A DNA stretch of 64,000 nucleotides from JACCVL01 sp038232655 (lineage in GTDB: Bacteria > Actinomycetota > Actinomycetes > Propionibacteriales > Nocardioidaceae), in assembly GCA_038232655.1 (NCBI GenBank), contig JBBSNM010000003.1, positions 1-64,000 of the forward strand, in the 5' to 3' direction. Made by a program: the position numbers and the translations under genes. Shown here piece by piece: positions 35,097 through 43,714 of this stretch (positions are counted from its first letter, which is position 1; the number at the start of each line of letters is the position of its first letter). The notes beneath the pieces were generated by a model. It made no database searches. It was not told where the DNA came from and saw only the letters and a program-made list of their open reading frames with translations.

Positions 35097-35112
35097 TCGA
35101 ACGTACGTTCTA
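35097..35112. promoter_or_regulatory. LexA (SOS) box upstream of alkB
   Basis: TCGAACGTACGTTCTA matches the actinobacterial SOS consensus TCGAAC-N4-GTTCGA at 11 of the 12 defined positions. It lies upstream of a TACGCT -10 hexamer that ends 6 bases before the alkB start, an ideal repressor position. Confidence 0.8.
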
Positions 35113-35124
35113 GTATGCGGCGTG

Positions 35125-35186
35125 GTCGAGTGCGTCGTTGTGGGTCACCGCGAGCGCTCGGTGTGACTGCAAACGCCGCACTCGAT
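35125..35186. repeat. Intergenic hairpin repeat, copy 2
   Basis: GTCGAGTGCG (35125-35134) pairs with CGCACTCGAT (35177-35186), enclosing a TGGGTCACC segment shared with copy 1 at 32930-32991. It lies 55 bases beyond the 3' end of the HAD-family gene on the minus strand. A shared terminator-like or REP-like element is the likely explanation. Confidence 0.6.
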
Positions 35187-35240
35187 CGAGCCTCGGTTGC
35201 AGCCTCGAGGCGGCGCAGCGGTGGCGGCGGCGCTCGCTCG

Positions 35241-35909
35241 TCAGTGCTCCCGGCGACTGGTGAGCAGCGGCTCGAGCGCCGTCCACAGCGCGTCGAGGTC
35301 CTCGTGTACGCCGGCGGCGCCCGCCTTCTCCAGCTCGGCGACGGAGAAGCCGCCGGCCAGCAGGCAGTGCGTGTCGACGTCGATCGCGGCGGCGGCGACG
35401 ATGTCCCACACCGAGTCGCCGACCATGACGGCGTTGCCGTGGTCGACCCGGTCCAGCGCGGTGGTCAGCAGGTCCGGCGCGGGCTTGGTCTGCTCGGCGT
35501 CGGCGGAGCTGGTCCAGACGTCGGCCAGCGGCCGCGCGTCCAGCAGGTCGAGGTAGTGGTCGACGTGGTCGGCCTTGCCCGAGCTGGCGAGCACGACGGT
35601 GCAACCACGCTCGTGCAGCCGCTCGAGCAGCTGGCGGGCGCCGTGGACGGCGCAGATCTCCGGCAGGTACGACGCAACCTCCTCCTCCCACGCGGCCCGC
35701 AGCCCGTCGCCGTGGCGCTGTTCGACCTCGTCACCGGCCACCTCGGTGACCAACTTGTCCCCGCCCATCCCGAGCGCGCGGTGGATGCGCCACACCGACG
35801 GCGTGACGTCGAAACGCCGGAACGCCTTGAACCACGACAGCGCGTGGTGGTAGTTGCTGTCGACCAGGGTGCCGTCCACGTCGAGCACGACGGTGTCGAA
35901 GGTGCTCAT
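35241..35909 (-). CDS. HAD-superfamily phosphatase (phosphoglycolate phosphatase-like)
   Basis: A 222-residue HAD hydrolase. Motif I is VVLDVDGTLVDSN, motif II is LASSG, the motif III Lys lies in EQTKPAPDLL, and motif IV is MVGDSVWDIVAAAA. An alpha-helical C1 cap lies between motifs I and II, as in beta-phosphoglucomutase and phosphoglycolate phosphatases. The substrate is not predictable. It is monocistronic, with the hairpin repeat following. Confidence 0.92.
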   Translation of the reverse strand: MSTFDTVVLDVDGTLVDSNYHHALSWFKAFRRFDVTPSVWRIHRALGMGGDKLVTEVAGDEVEQRHGDGLRAAWEEEVASYLPEICAVHGARQLLERLHERGCTVVLASSGKADHVDHYLDLLDARPLADVWTSSADAEQTKPAPDLLTTALDRVDHGNAVMVGDSVWDIVAAAAIDVDTHCLLAGGFSVAELEKAGAAGVHEDLDALWTALEPLLTSRREH

Positions 35910-36093
35910 CAGGTGTCGATCGTCTCCTCGTGGCTGGTGTTGCTGGCGTGGACAGCGCAGCCGGCATGCTATCGCCGGGTGATCTTCCGACGGTCCACGC
36001 GGGCGTACTGGTCACAACGTCGGAAGATGCGCCGGGGGGACAGCGGGGGCAGCGTGGTCAAACCGAGCGTCCGCCCACCGTACGGTTAGCGCC

Positions 36094-36658
36094 ATGCCGC
36101 CGGACCGGACCCTCGCCGTGCGCCCGGTCACCAGGTCCGACGCCGAGGCGATCGCGGCGCTCTACCGCCCGTACGTCGAGCAGACGAGCGGCAACTTCGA
36201 GTACGAGCCCCCCGACGCCGCCGAGGTGGCCGGCCGCATCGCCAGCCATCCCGGCCACCCCTGGCTCGTTGCACTCGCCGCACCCGCCGACCCCGCCGAC
36301 GACACCCTGGCCGGCTTCGCCTACGTCCAGCCGCTGCGGTCGCGGGCGGCCTACCAGTGGACGGTGGAGACCTCGGTGTACGCCGCCGCACCCGGCCGGG
36401 GAGTCGGCGGACTGCTGATGCGAGCGCTGTTCGACGCGTGCGTGGTCGGCGGCTGGCGCCAGGCCTTCGCGGGCAGCGCGTTACCCAACGAGGCCAGCGT
36501 CGCCCTGCACGAGCGGCTCGGCTTCGTCCGCGTCGGCACGTTCTCGCGGGGTCGAGTTCAAACACCGATGCTGGGTCGACGTCGGCTGGTGGCACCGCGC
36601 GCTCGTCGACACCGCTCCCTCGGCACCACCGCGGCCGGCTGACATGCTGCCGCGGTGA
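36094..36658 (+). pseudogene. Phosphinothricin-acetyltransferase-like GNAT, late frameshift
   Basis: Residues 1 to about 150 match Pat/Bar-like acetyltransferases: RPVTRSDAEAIAALYRPYVE, SGNFEYEPPDAAEV, the acetyl-CoA site APGRGVGGLLMRAL and LHERLGFVRVGTF. A one-base deletion at the CGGGG run near 36548 scrambles the tail. In the restored frame it reads FKHRCWVDVGWWHRAL and ends at 36658, overlapping the DUF445 GTG by GTGA, which supports the restored frame as original. As it stands the product would be 182 residues with an aberrant end. Confidence 0.82.
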
Positions 36659-37920
36659 GCGCCACCCCGCTGCTGATCCCGCCCGGCGCCAGCGCGGCCG
36701 ACGCCGAGCGCCAGCGCGGCCTCACCCGCATGCGCGCGGTCGCCCTCGCCCTGCTCGCGCTGGCGGCGGTGATCTACGTCCTCACCCTCGACCTGGGCGG
36801 CGCGTGGGGCTACGTGCACGCGGCGGCCGAGGCGGCGATGGTCGGTGCGATCGCGGACTGGTTCGCCGTGACCGCGCTGTTCCGCCATCCGCTGGGTCTG
36901 CCGATCCCGCACACCGCGCTCGTCCAGACTCGCAAGGACGTGCTCGGGCGCAGCCTGCAGGCCTTCGTGACGGAGAACTTTCTCGCCGAGGACGTCGTAC
37001 GCGGGCGGGTCGAGCGTGCCGAGGTCAGCCGGCGTGCCGGGCGCTGGCTGGCCGAGCCGGAGCACAGCGAGCGGGTCGTGGCCGAGGCCAGCACGATGCT
37101 GCGGCACGGGCTGACCCGGCTGCGCGACGACGACGTCGCCAGCCTGGTCACTGACGAGCTGCTGCCCCGGCTGTCCGACGAGCCGCTCAGCGAGGTCACC
37201 GGCCGGCTGCTGCAGGAGGTGGTCGGCGAGGGTGCCCACCACGGCTTGGTCGACCTGGTGCTGGTCGAGCTGCACCGCTGGCTGGTCGACAACGCCGACA
37301 CCGTCGCCGAGGTGGTGGGGGAGCGGGCGCCGTGGTGGTCGCCGATCTGGCTGGACGAGCGGGTCGCGCGCCGGCTGCACATCGAGGCCGTCGCCTGGGT
37401 CGCCGACATCCGCGACGACCCGCTGCACCCCGCGAGGCACGCCCTCGACACCCTGCTCGCCGACCTCGCCCGCGACCTGCAGCGCGACCCCGACACGATG
37501 GAGCGCTTCGAACGGCTCAAGCGCCGGATCCTTGCCGCACCTCAGGTCGCGGTCACCGTCACGTCGCTGTGGAAGGCGGTACGCCGGGCGCTGCTCGTCG
37601 CGCTGGACGAGCCCGACAGCCTCGTCCGCACCCGCGCGGTGGCGGCGCTCGGAGACTTCGGCCGGCGCCTCGGCACCGACGAGGCCCTGCGCGCCCGGCT
37701 GGACGGCTGGGCCAGCGACTTCGCCGCGTACGTGGTGCACACCTACGGCGACGAGATGGCCACGGTCATCTCCGACACCGTCGAGCGGTGGGACGGCGAC
37801 GACGCGGCCCGCCGGATCGAGCTGCACGTCGGCCGCGACCTGCAGTTCATCCGCATCAACGGCACCCTGGTCGGTGCGCTGGTCGGGCTGGTCATTCACG
37901 CCCTGACCCAGCTGCTGTGA
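36655..37920 (+). CDS. DUF445 membrane-anchored protein
   Basis: A 421-residue protein. An N-terminal transmembrane helix (ALALLALAAVIYVLTLDLG) precedes the DUF445 signature VHAAAEAAMVGAIADWFAVT and LFRHPLGLPIPHTALV. A long helical body rich in charged residues follows, and a C-terminal hydrophobic helix (NGTLVGALVGLVIHALTQLL) completes it. The family is widespread and its biochemical role is unknown. It starts at GTG 36655, coupled to the acetyltransferase gene. Confidence 0.88.
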   Translation: MSATPLLIPPGASAADAERQRGLTRMRAVALALLALAAVIYVLTLDLGGAWGYVHAAAEAAMVGAIADWFAVTALFRHPLGLPIPHTALVQTRKDVLGRSLQAFVTENFLAEDVVRGRVERAEVSRRAGRWLAEPEHSERVVAEASTMLRHGLTRLRDDDVASLVTDELLPRLSDEPLSEVTGRLLQEVVGEGAHHGLVDLVLVELHRWLVDNADTVAEVVGERAPWWSPIWLDERVARRLHIEAVAWVADIRDDPLHPARHALDTLLADLARDLQRDPDTMERFERLKRRILAAPQVAVTVTSLWKAVRRALLVALDEPDSLVRTRAVAALGDFGRRLGTDEALRARLDGWASDFAAYVVHTYGDEMATVISDTVERWDGDDAARRIELHVGRDLQFIRINGTLVGALVGLVIHALTQLL

Positions 37921-37968
37921 CCCGGGGTCAGGGTGCCGGCTGCCGGTGCCGGTCCGTAGGTTTGGCTC

Positions 37969-38181
37969 ATGAGCGATTCCGACACCCCGACTCCCGAGAC
38001 CTCGGCCGAGAAGCCCACCGAGGCGTGGGCCACCGGTGACGAGCCGATCACCGGCCCGCAGCGCAGCTATCTCGAGACCCTCGCCCGCGAGAGCGGCGAG
38101 CAGGTCCCCGAGGGGCTGTCCAAGGCACAGGCCTCCGAGCTGATCGACGAGCTGCAGCAGCGTTCGCCGCGGACCAGCTGA
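37969..38181 (+). CDS. DUF3072-family small protein
   Basis: A 70-residue protein with an acidic, disordered N terminus and the conserved core EPITGPQRSYLETLARESGE then LSKAQASELIDELQ, the DUF3072 helix pair. The function is unknown; it is common in actinobacteria and proteobacteria. It lies one base upstream of the DsbA-family gene and is probably co-transcribed. Confidence 0.85.
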   Translation: MSDSDTPTPETSAEKPTEAWATGDEPITGPQRSYLETLARESGEQVPEGLSKAQASELIDELQQRSPRTS

Positions 38182-38182
38182 C

Positions 38183-38911
38183 ATGCGGGTCGAGATCTGG
38201 TCCGACGTCGTCTGCCCCTGGTGCGCGGTCGGCAAGCGCCGCTTCGAGGCGGCACTCGACCGGTTCGAGCACCGCGACGAGGTCGAGGTGGTCTGGCGCG
38301 CCTTCGAGCTCGACACCCAGGCCGAGTCCGCGGCGCCCGGCGAGGTGAACGGCCCGGGTGAGTACGCGGCGCGGCTGGCCGCCAAGTACGGCACCGACCG
38401 CGCGCAGGCCCAGCAGATGATCGACTCGATGACGGAGGCGGCGGCCGCCGAGGGGCTCGACTTCCACTTCGAGCGGGCCGTGCGCGCCAACACCTTCGAC
38501 GCCCACCAGGTCATCCACGCCGCCGCCGAGCACGGGCTGCAGGACGCCGTGAAGGAACGGCTGCTGCTGGCGTACTTCACAGAGGGGGAGGCGGTCGGCG
38601 ACCGCGAGGTGCTGGTGCAACTGGCGGCCGAGGCCGGTCTCGACGCCCACACGGTGCGCACCGCGTTGGCCGAGCAGACCGCGGCGGCGGCGGTGCGCGA
38701 CGAGGAGGCCGAGGCGATGCGGCTGGGCATCGGCGGGGTGCCGTTCTTCGTCTACGACCGCACGTACGGGGTGTCGGGGGCACAGCCCGCCGACGCGCAC
38801 CTGGAGGTGTTGCGCACGGCGTGGGCGGCCAGCCACCCGCTGACGATGGTCGGCGCCGAGCAGGCCGGCGGCGGTGGTGCGGCATGCGGGCCCGACGGTT
38901 GTTCGGTCTGA
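38183..38911 (+). CDS. DsbA-family (FrnE-like) thioredoxin-fold oxidoreductase
   Basis: A 242-residue cytoplasmic protein with the active-site CPWC (Cys11 and Cys14) in SDVVCPWCAVGKRRFE, the helical insertion of DsbA/HCCA enzymes, and the cis-Pro loop GIGGVPFFVYD. FrnE-like proteins are disulfide isomerases linked to oxidative stress. It carries a Cys pair in the C-terminal tail (ACGPDGCSV). The next gene starts 28 bases before its stop. Confidence 0.92.
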   Translation: MRVEIWSDVVCPWCAVGKRRFEAALDRFEHRDEVEVVWRAFELDTQAESAAPGEVNGPGEYAARLAAKYGTDRAQAQQMIDSMTEAAAAEGLDFHFERAVRANTFDAHQVIHAAAEHGLQDAVKERLLLAYFTEGEAVGDREVLVQLAAEAGLDAHTVRTALAEQTAAAAVRDEEAEAMRLGIGGVPFFVYDRTYGVSGAQPADAHLEVLRTAWAASHPLTMVGAEQAGGGGAACGPDGCSV

Positions 38912-40332
38912 GGCGGCGTCGCCGCCGGGCCGCCTCGGCCGGTGTGCTCGGGCTGCACTTCGAGCCGCTGGCGCAGTTCCGCCCGTTCGCGATCGTGGCG
39001 CCGGGCTTCGGGCGGGTCGACGAGCCGGCGGCGGGCACCGTGGCCGGGCTGCACCGCTCCGGCGTCACCCCGGTGGCGCCGTTCGCCGCCGTCGAGGCGG
39101 AGGTGACCGGGCTGCCCGACCGGTGCGCCGTCGGCCTGGCCGGTGACGCCACTGACCCGGCGGCCGACCACCTGCTCGCTGTCTACGACGCCGGTCGCCA
39201 CCAGCTGGAGCTGCAGGTGCGGTGCGCCGGCGGCACCCACACCGTGGCCAGCCGCACGGCCCGGCTGAGCGCTCCGTTCCGGCTGGCGTTCGTGCTGTGC
39301 GAGAACCAGGTGAGCGTGCTCGCCGACGGCGGCGACGGCCAGTGGGAGGTGCTGCTGACCGAGCGCGCCGGGGTCGCCCGGCTGATCGACCTGCGTGACC
39401 CCGCCACGCTGGCCCGTCTCTCGTACGCCTGGGGGGCGCCGGCCGACGCGGGGACCGCGCAGCTCGGTCGGGTGCGGGCCGGCCCGTTCGGCTCCACCGG
39501 GCTGCGCGACCTGCACCTGGTACAGGACGACAACGGCCGCCCCTACATCCGAGACGGCCACGCCTACCTCACCGCCACCTGCGCGGGGATGGGGTTCTTC
39601 CACGCCGCGCACTGGGGCGTGTTCACGCTCGACCTGACCGACCCGACGTCACTGCGCCAGGTTGCCCAGCTGTACTCGCGCCGCGACGCCCGGGTGCTCG
39701 GCGACCACGCCGGTCAGCTGGTCGTCGACGAGGGCAGCGGCCGGTGCCTGGTCGGGGTCAGCGCGTGGGGTGACTTCGGCAGCCCGAGCAGCCGGGTGCA
39801 CGTACGGCAGACCACCACGGCGCTCGACGTGCTGGCGGGGGTGCACGTGCTCGACACCGAGCCGATGGCGCTGCCTACCGACGTCGGCGCCTGGGACCCG
39901 GCCATCACGCGTATCGACGACCGCTGGCACGTCGCCTTCGTCGAGAGCCCCAGCCAGGGCGACCCGTTCGACTTCCACCCGGCGCTGGCAGCCGGCCCCA
40001 AGGGTGGCGAGCCCTTCACCGACCTCGAGTTGATCGGCGCCGACACCGACCTCGAGCACTGCGAGGGCCCGATCCTGCAACGGGTCGGCGACGAGTGGTC
40101 GGTGCTGGCCAGCGACGGCCGGCACCGCTGCTACCTCGCGTACGACCTGGCGATGCAGCGCCGCGAGGGCACGCTGGACGCCCCGTACGGCAGCAACATC
40201 CCGCACCCGCAGCTGGTGCCGCTGCCGGACGGGGGGTGGTGGCTGGTGACCTTCGACGGCACCCAGTTCGCCGAGCCGCAGCTCGGCTACGGCGGTCACG
40301 GCGACGTGGTCGTCATGCGCTCCGAGCCCTGA
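38884..40332 (+). CDS. Predicted beta-propeller protein, glycoside-hydrolase-43/32-like
   Basis: A 482-residue protein with no signal peptide. An N-terminal beta-sandwich-like part precedes repeated short modules resembling propeller blades of GH43/GH32-type enzymes, for example RDLHLVQDDNGRPYIRDGHA, AWDPAITRIDDRWHVAFVES and HCEGPILQRVGDEWSVLASD. I cannot name a substrate. ATG 38884 lies within the DsbA gene, giving a 28-base overlap; the Arg-rich first 15 residues are unusual, and a later start is possible. Confidence 0.65.
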   Translation: MRARRLFGLRRRRRRAASAGVLGLHFEPLAQFRPFAIVAPGFGRVDEPAAGTVAGLHRSGVTPVAPFAAVEAEVTGLPDRCAVGLAGDATDPAADHLLAVYDAGRHQLELQVRCAGGTHTVASRTARLSAPFRLAFVLCENQVSVLADGGDGQWEVLLTERAGVARLIDLRDPATLARLSYAWGAPADAGTAQLGRVRAGPFGSTGLRDLHLVQDDNGRPYIRDGHAYLTATCAGMGFFHAAHWGVFTLDLTDPTSLRQVAQLYSRRDARVLGDHAGQLVVDEGSGRCLVGVSAWGDFGSPSSRVHVRQTTTALDVLAGVHVLDTEPMALPTDVGAWDPAITRIDDRWHVAFVESPSQGDPFDFHPALAAGPKGGEPFTDLELIGADTDLEHCEGPILQRVGDEWSVLASDGRHRCYLAYDLAMQRREGTLDAPYGSNIPHPQLVPLPDGGWWLVTFDGTQFAEPQLGYGGHGDVVVMRSEP

Positions 40333-41036
40333 CGGGTGCCGGCCCAGGCGACCCACGGCCAGGTCAGCAGCGCCCACACGGTGAGGATGATCGCCACCTC
40401 GGCCAACAGGTAGACCGGCCACTCTCCGAGGTAGTCCAGCACCGACGCCGCGTTCGGCTTGGCGTTGAGGTAGCCGTAGTTGGTGCCCAGCGCGGCGTTG
40501 AAGCCGAAGATGCTGACCGCCCAAGTCGCCGTGATCACGACGGCGCTGCGGTAGCCGCGCCACGTCGGTCGCTGGCCGACCCCCCAGGTCAGGTAGCAGG
40601 CCGCCCACACGACCGCCATGTGCATGCCCCAGAACAGCACGTATACCGGATCGGGGAAGTCCGCAGCCAGGTCGGGCGTCAGCGCTGCCTGGGTCACGAG
40701 GGTCAGGCCCCAGTAGTAGGTCAGCGCGACCGCCCACGGCCGCCGCGTCCACAGCGCGTACGGGGCGGCCAGCGCGGCCAGGTCGCACAGCTGCACGGGC
40801 AGGGTCCGTTCCACGTCCCAGCCCGACTGCAGCAGCGTGAGCAGCTGCAGCGGCACGATGAACGCGAGCATGCCGATCGCCAGGACGCGGCCGTCCCGTC
40901 TTGCCGCCGCCCCGCCGGTGTCGCGGGTCCGGGCGACGGCGACGACCGCCAGCGAACCGGCGACCAGCACCATCAGGGCGACCAGGTGCGACGTGCCGTA
41001 CGGCGTGAATCGGTCCATCGCGGTGACACCGTCCAT
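40296..41036 (-). CDS. YwaF/TIGR02206-family integral membrane protein
   Basis: A 246-residue protein with six or seven helices. It has the family pattern TPYGTSHLVAL at the N terminus, PVQLCDLAALAAPYALWTRR in the centre, and FGFNAALGTNYGYLNAKPNA toward the end. The function is unknown. Its 3' end overlaps the converging propeller gene by 37 bases. It may start at ATG 41036 or ATG 41018. Confidence 0.85.
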   Translation of the reverse strand: MDGVTAMDRFTPYGTSHLVALMVLVAGSLAVVAVARTRDTGGAAARRDGRVLAIGMLAFIVPLQLLTLLQSGWDVERTLPVQLCDLAALAAPYALWTRRPWAVALTYYWGLTLVTQAALTPDLAADFPDPVYVLFWGMHMAVVWAACYLTWGVGQRPTWRGYRSAVVITATWAVSIFGFNAALGTNYGYLNAKPNAASVLDYLGEWPVYLLAEVAIILTVWALLTWPWVAWAGTRQGSERMTTTSP

Positions 41037-41066
41037 GGCTGCGGGGTCGGCCGAAGCGTACGGCTT

Positions 41067-41423
41067 TCAGCGTATCGGGCTTGGCTGAACGGGCTGGCCG
41101 GTCGGCGCAGGCCGCTCAGCTATCCGCGGATCGCTGACGTGACGGATCAGCCGGGACATCCGGCGGCGGAACCAAGCCCACTCCACCTCGGCCAGGTGGC
41201 GTACCGACCCGAGCAGCGACATCGTCGATGGCTCGACGGAGCGCCGGGCCAGCTCGGCCGCGTCGAGGCCTGAGCACTTCAGCTCGAGGGTGAGGCGCTG
41301 GGCGCGCAGGTACTCGACCAGCGTGGCCCGCTCGTCGCCCGGGCTGGGGCCGTTCTCTCGCGGGTCGTGCTCGGCGTCGACGAACTTGTCTGCCCTGCTG
41401 CGGGAACCGCTCATGAGTGTCAT
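41067..41423 (-). CDS. DinB/DUF664-family protein, C-terminally truncated
   Basis: 118 residues that match the first half of DUF664 proteins: ERATLVEYLRAQRLTLELKC, then STMSLLGSVRHLAEVEWAWF. After RRRMS the conserved second half with the other metal ligands (usually about 70 more residues) is absent, and the frame ends in unrelated sequence. It is probably non-functional. Its ATG overlaps the stop of the Sir2 gene (ATGA), so it was the second gene of that operon. Confidence 0.65.
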   Translation of the reverse strand: MTLMSGSRSRADKFVDAEHDPRENGPSPGDERATLVEYLRAQRLTLELKCSGLDAAELARRSVEPSTMSLLGSVRHLAEVEWAWFRRRMSRLIRHVSDPRIAERPAPTGQPVQPSPIR

Positions 41424-42280
41424 CGTCCACGGCTGGTGTGGGTGCCGCCACGCACTTGCTCGTCGACGCGGGCGGCGAGGGCACGCAGCGTCTCGGAGCA
41501 GCCGGCGTCGACCCTGGCGTCGACCAGGTCGTCACCCCGGGTCGGCCCACGGTTGACCAGCACCACCGCGATGCCGGCCCGGCTCGCCTGGCGGACGAAC
41601 CGCAGGCCGCTCATCACCGCCAAGCTGGACCCGGCCACCAGCAACACGTCCGCGGCGGCCACCATCGCGGTGCACCGGGCGACCCGGTCCTTGGGCACGT
41701 TCTCGCCGAAGAACACCACGTCCGGCTTCAGTGGGCCACCGCAGCTCGGGCAGGCCGGCAGAGCGTACGCAGCGGTGTCGTCGAGGTCGGCGTCCCCGTC
41801 TGGCCGCACGGCAACCGCCTGCTGCGTCCAGCCGGGGTTGAGCCGGTCGAGGGTGGCCTGCAATGCCCTGCGGCTGATGACCTTCCGACAGCCGAGGCAC
41901 ACCACGTCGTGGATGCGGCCGTGCAGGTCGACCAGCTCGCGACTGCCCGCCCGCGCGTGCAGGCCGTCGACGTTCTGGGTCATCAGCCCGGTCAGCACGC
42001 CGAGCCGCTCGAGCCGGGCCAGCGCCAGGTGGCCGTCATTGGGCCGGGCGGTGCCCATCCGCGCCCAGCCGAGGTGCGCGCGGGCCCAGTAGCGGCGCTG
42101 CGCGTCCGGCCCGGTCACGAACTCCTGGTGCGTCATCGGCCGGCGTACCGGCGCACCGGGACCGCGGTAGTCGGGGATGCCGGAGTCGGTGGACAGCCCA
42201 GCGCCGGTCAGCGCGACGACGCGAGCGCCGCGTACGAGGTCCACCACGTCGTCCAGGGGGTCGGTGATCGCCTGCGGCAC
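41420..42280 (-). CDS. cobB: Sir2-family NAD-dependent protein deacylase
   Basis: A 286-residue sirtuin. The NAD-binding motif is GAGLSTDSGIPDYRG, the catalytic motifs are TQNVDGLHARAG and DLHGRIHDVVC, the structural zinc site consists of CLGC and CPSC pairs, and VVFFGENVPK and VAGSSLAVMSG follow. It removes acyl groups from lysine using NAD+. It starts at GTG 42280, with TAGGA just upstream. A truncated DUF664 gene follows with a 4-base overlap. Confidence 0.93.
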   Translation of the reverse strand: MPQAITDPLDDVVDLVRGARVVALTGAGLSTDSGIPDYRGPGAPVRRPMTHQEFVTGPDAQRRYWARAHLGWARMGTARPNDGHLALARLERLGVLTGLMTQNVDGLHARAGSRELVDLHGRIHDVVCLGCRKVISRRALQATLDRLNPGWTQQAVAVRPDGDADLDDTAAYALPACPSCGGPLKPDVVFFGENVPKDRVARCTAMVAAADVLLVAGSSLAVMSGLRFVRQASRAGIAVVLVNRGPTRGDDLVDARVDAGCSETLRALAARVDEQVRGGTHTSRGR

Positions 42281-42353
42281 ATTCCTATGGTGCCCGCTGG
42301 CGCAACCCGCCGCTTGCTGGCGGTGATGCCGGGGCGGCCCAGTTGCCTGCGGT

Positions 42354-42527
42354 ACTTGGTGCACTGGGCACCGGCTGGGGTCTGGGCCTGGTGCTGGTGG
42401 AACCGAGTGGTCGCGGGCGCGGCCCGATCGTGCGGGTCTGGGCCATGGACCGCCCCTCACTTGGTGCACTGGGCACCGGCTGGGGCCTGGGCCTGGTGCT
42501 GGTGGAACCGAGTGGTCGCGGGCGCGG
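42354..42527. repeat. Two 69-bp direct repeats upstream of the sirtuin gene
   Basis: Bases 42354-42422 recur at 42459-42527 with a single difference, a 105-base period. They occupy most of the 260 bases between the methyltransferase stop and the sirtuin start. No gene is supported here; on the plus strand both copies read LGALGTGWGLGLVLVEPSGR, but the frame lacks homology and continues antisense. Confidence 0.9.
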
Positions 42528-42540
42528 GGGCTGCGACCGG

Positions 42541-43356
42541 TCAGCCGCGAGGCGACTTACGCAGGTGGATCACGGAGTACTCCCCGCGCAGCGCGATACC
42601 AGAGGTGGTTCGGTCGCTGCGCGTGGCCAGGTGTGCCGCCAGCTCCGCCCGTACGCGGTCGGCCGCGCGCTGGGCAACCAGCGCGTCGAACATGGCCATC
42701 CACGATCCGGAGTGGGTGAGGAAGGCGTCGACGGCGGCCTCTGGGGAGGCGAACCCGATGGGGTGGGTCGCCCGCCGCGCATCGGCCACCGTGAGTCCGG
42801 TGTCGGCGAAGAAGCCGGCCACGTGCTCGGCCTCGGCCCAGCGGGACGCATCCACTCGGGCGGGCGTCAGCAGGTCGCGCAGGGACGGCGGCGGGCCACC
42901 GAAGGCGCCGTCGCGGTGCCAGGCGGCCACCCCTACGGTGCCGCCGGCCCGGCACGCCCCGGCCAGCTGGGCGGCCACCGCGTGCGGATCGTCCGCGTAC
43001 ATCACCCCGAACGAGGAGGCAACCACGTCGAAGACACCGACACCTCCGAGGTCGTCATAGCTGCCCTCCAGGAACGTGACATCGACGCCCTGGGACGAGG
43101 CCCGTCGCTCGGCGATCGCGAGTAGCTCGGGCGTCAGGTCCACACCCACGACCCGCGCACCGCGCCGGGCCGCCTCGATCGCGACCGCCCCGGTGCCACA
43201 TGCGACGTCGAGCAGGTCACACCCGGTCAGGTCCAGCGGCACGTCCGTACCCGACAGCACGTCGCGCGACGCGTCGGTGAACCAGTCCCCCACCACCTCG
43301 TAGCTGCCGCCGGCCCATACCGCCCGGGTGGCCGCGAGCGAGTCGTCAGCAGACAT
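42541..43356 (-). CDS. SAM-dependent methyltransferase (class I)
   Basis: A 271-residue Rossmann methyltransferase. Motif I is LLDVACGTGAVAIEAARRGA, the acidic residue after it is VVGVDLTPELL, and motif IV is FDVVASSFGVMY. It resembles UbiE/MenG-like methyltransferases of unknown substrate. Its ATG overlaps the TGA of the upstream membrane-protein frame (TGATG), indicating translational coupling. Confidence 0.9.
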   Translation of the reverse strand: MSADDSLAATRAVWAGGSYEVVGDWFTDASRDVLSGTDVPLDLTGCDLLDVACGTGAVAIEAARRGARVVGVDLTPELLAIAERRASSQGVDVTFLEGSYDDLGGVGVFDVVASSFGVMYADDPHAVAAQLAGACRAGGTVGVAAWHRDGAFGGPPPSLRDLLTPARVDASRWAEAEHVAGFFADTGLTVADARRATHPIGFASPEAAVDAFLTHSGSWMAMFDALVAQRAADRVRAELAAHLATRSDRTTSGIALRGEYSVIHLRKSPRG

Positions 43357-43705
43357 CAGCGACGGGGGTGGCGCGGCGTGGTTGCGTAGCCGGGCGCCGA
43401 CGTCGGGTACGACATGCTGCTGCGAGCACTGTGGCGGACGAGCTTGTCCGGCCACAGGGTCATGGCCACACCCGCGGCCAGGACGCCCAGCGCCATCAGC
43501 GCGCCGATGACCAGCAGCGGGTGTGATCCCCACTGCGTGCCGCCAGCGCCCACGAGAAGAGCCCGGCGGGAGTCAGAACCCCCACCGCGAAGCCGAGCAC
43601 CACGAGGAGCCGGCGGGAGAGGGGCAGGGCGGCGAACCGGGCCCAGTTGCCGTGAGCCACCCGGACCTGTTGCTCGATCTCCCGCTCAAGCTCCGGCCTG
43701 TCCAT
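43356..43705 (-). pseudogene. Small two-helix membrane protein split by a frameshift
   Basis: The frame from ATG 43705 encodes MDRPELEREIEQQVRVAHGN and a first transmembrane helix (LLVVLGFAVGVLTPAGLFSW), then loses sense near 43540-43546. The second helix (LLVIGALMALGVLAAGVAMT) continues in another frame to a stop at 43356-43358. Inserting one base gives one protein of about 115 residues, and its TGA then couples to the methyltransferase ATG. The family is unknown to me. Confidence 0.65.
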
Positions 43706-43714
43706 GTGCAGAGT

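Noticed and set aside
42343..43125. Plus-strand open frame with a repeated LGALGTGWGLGLVLVEPSGR peptide
   Set aside because: The repetition comes from a DNA duplication, and most of the frame is antisense to a clear methyltransferase gene.
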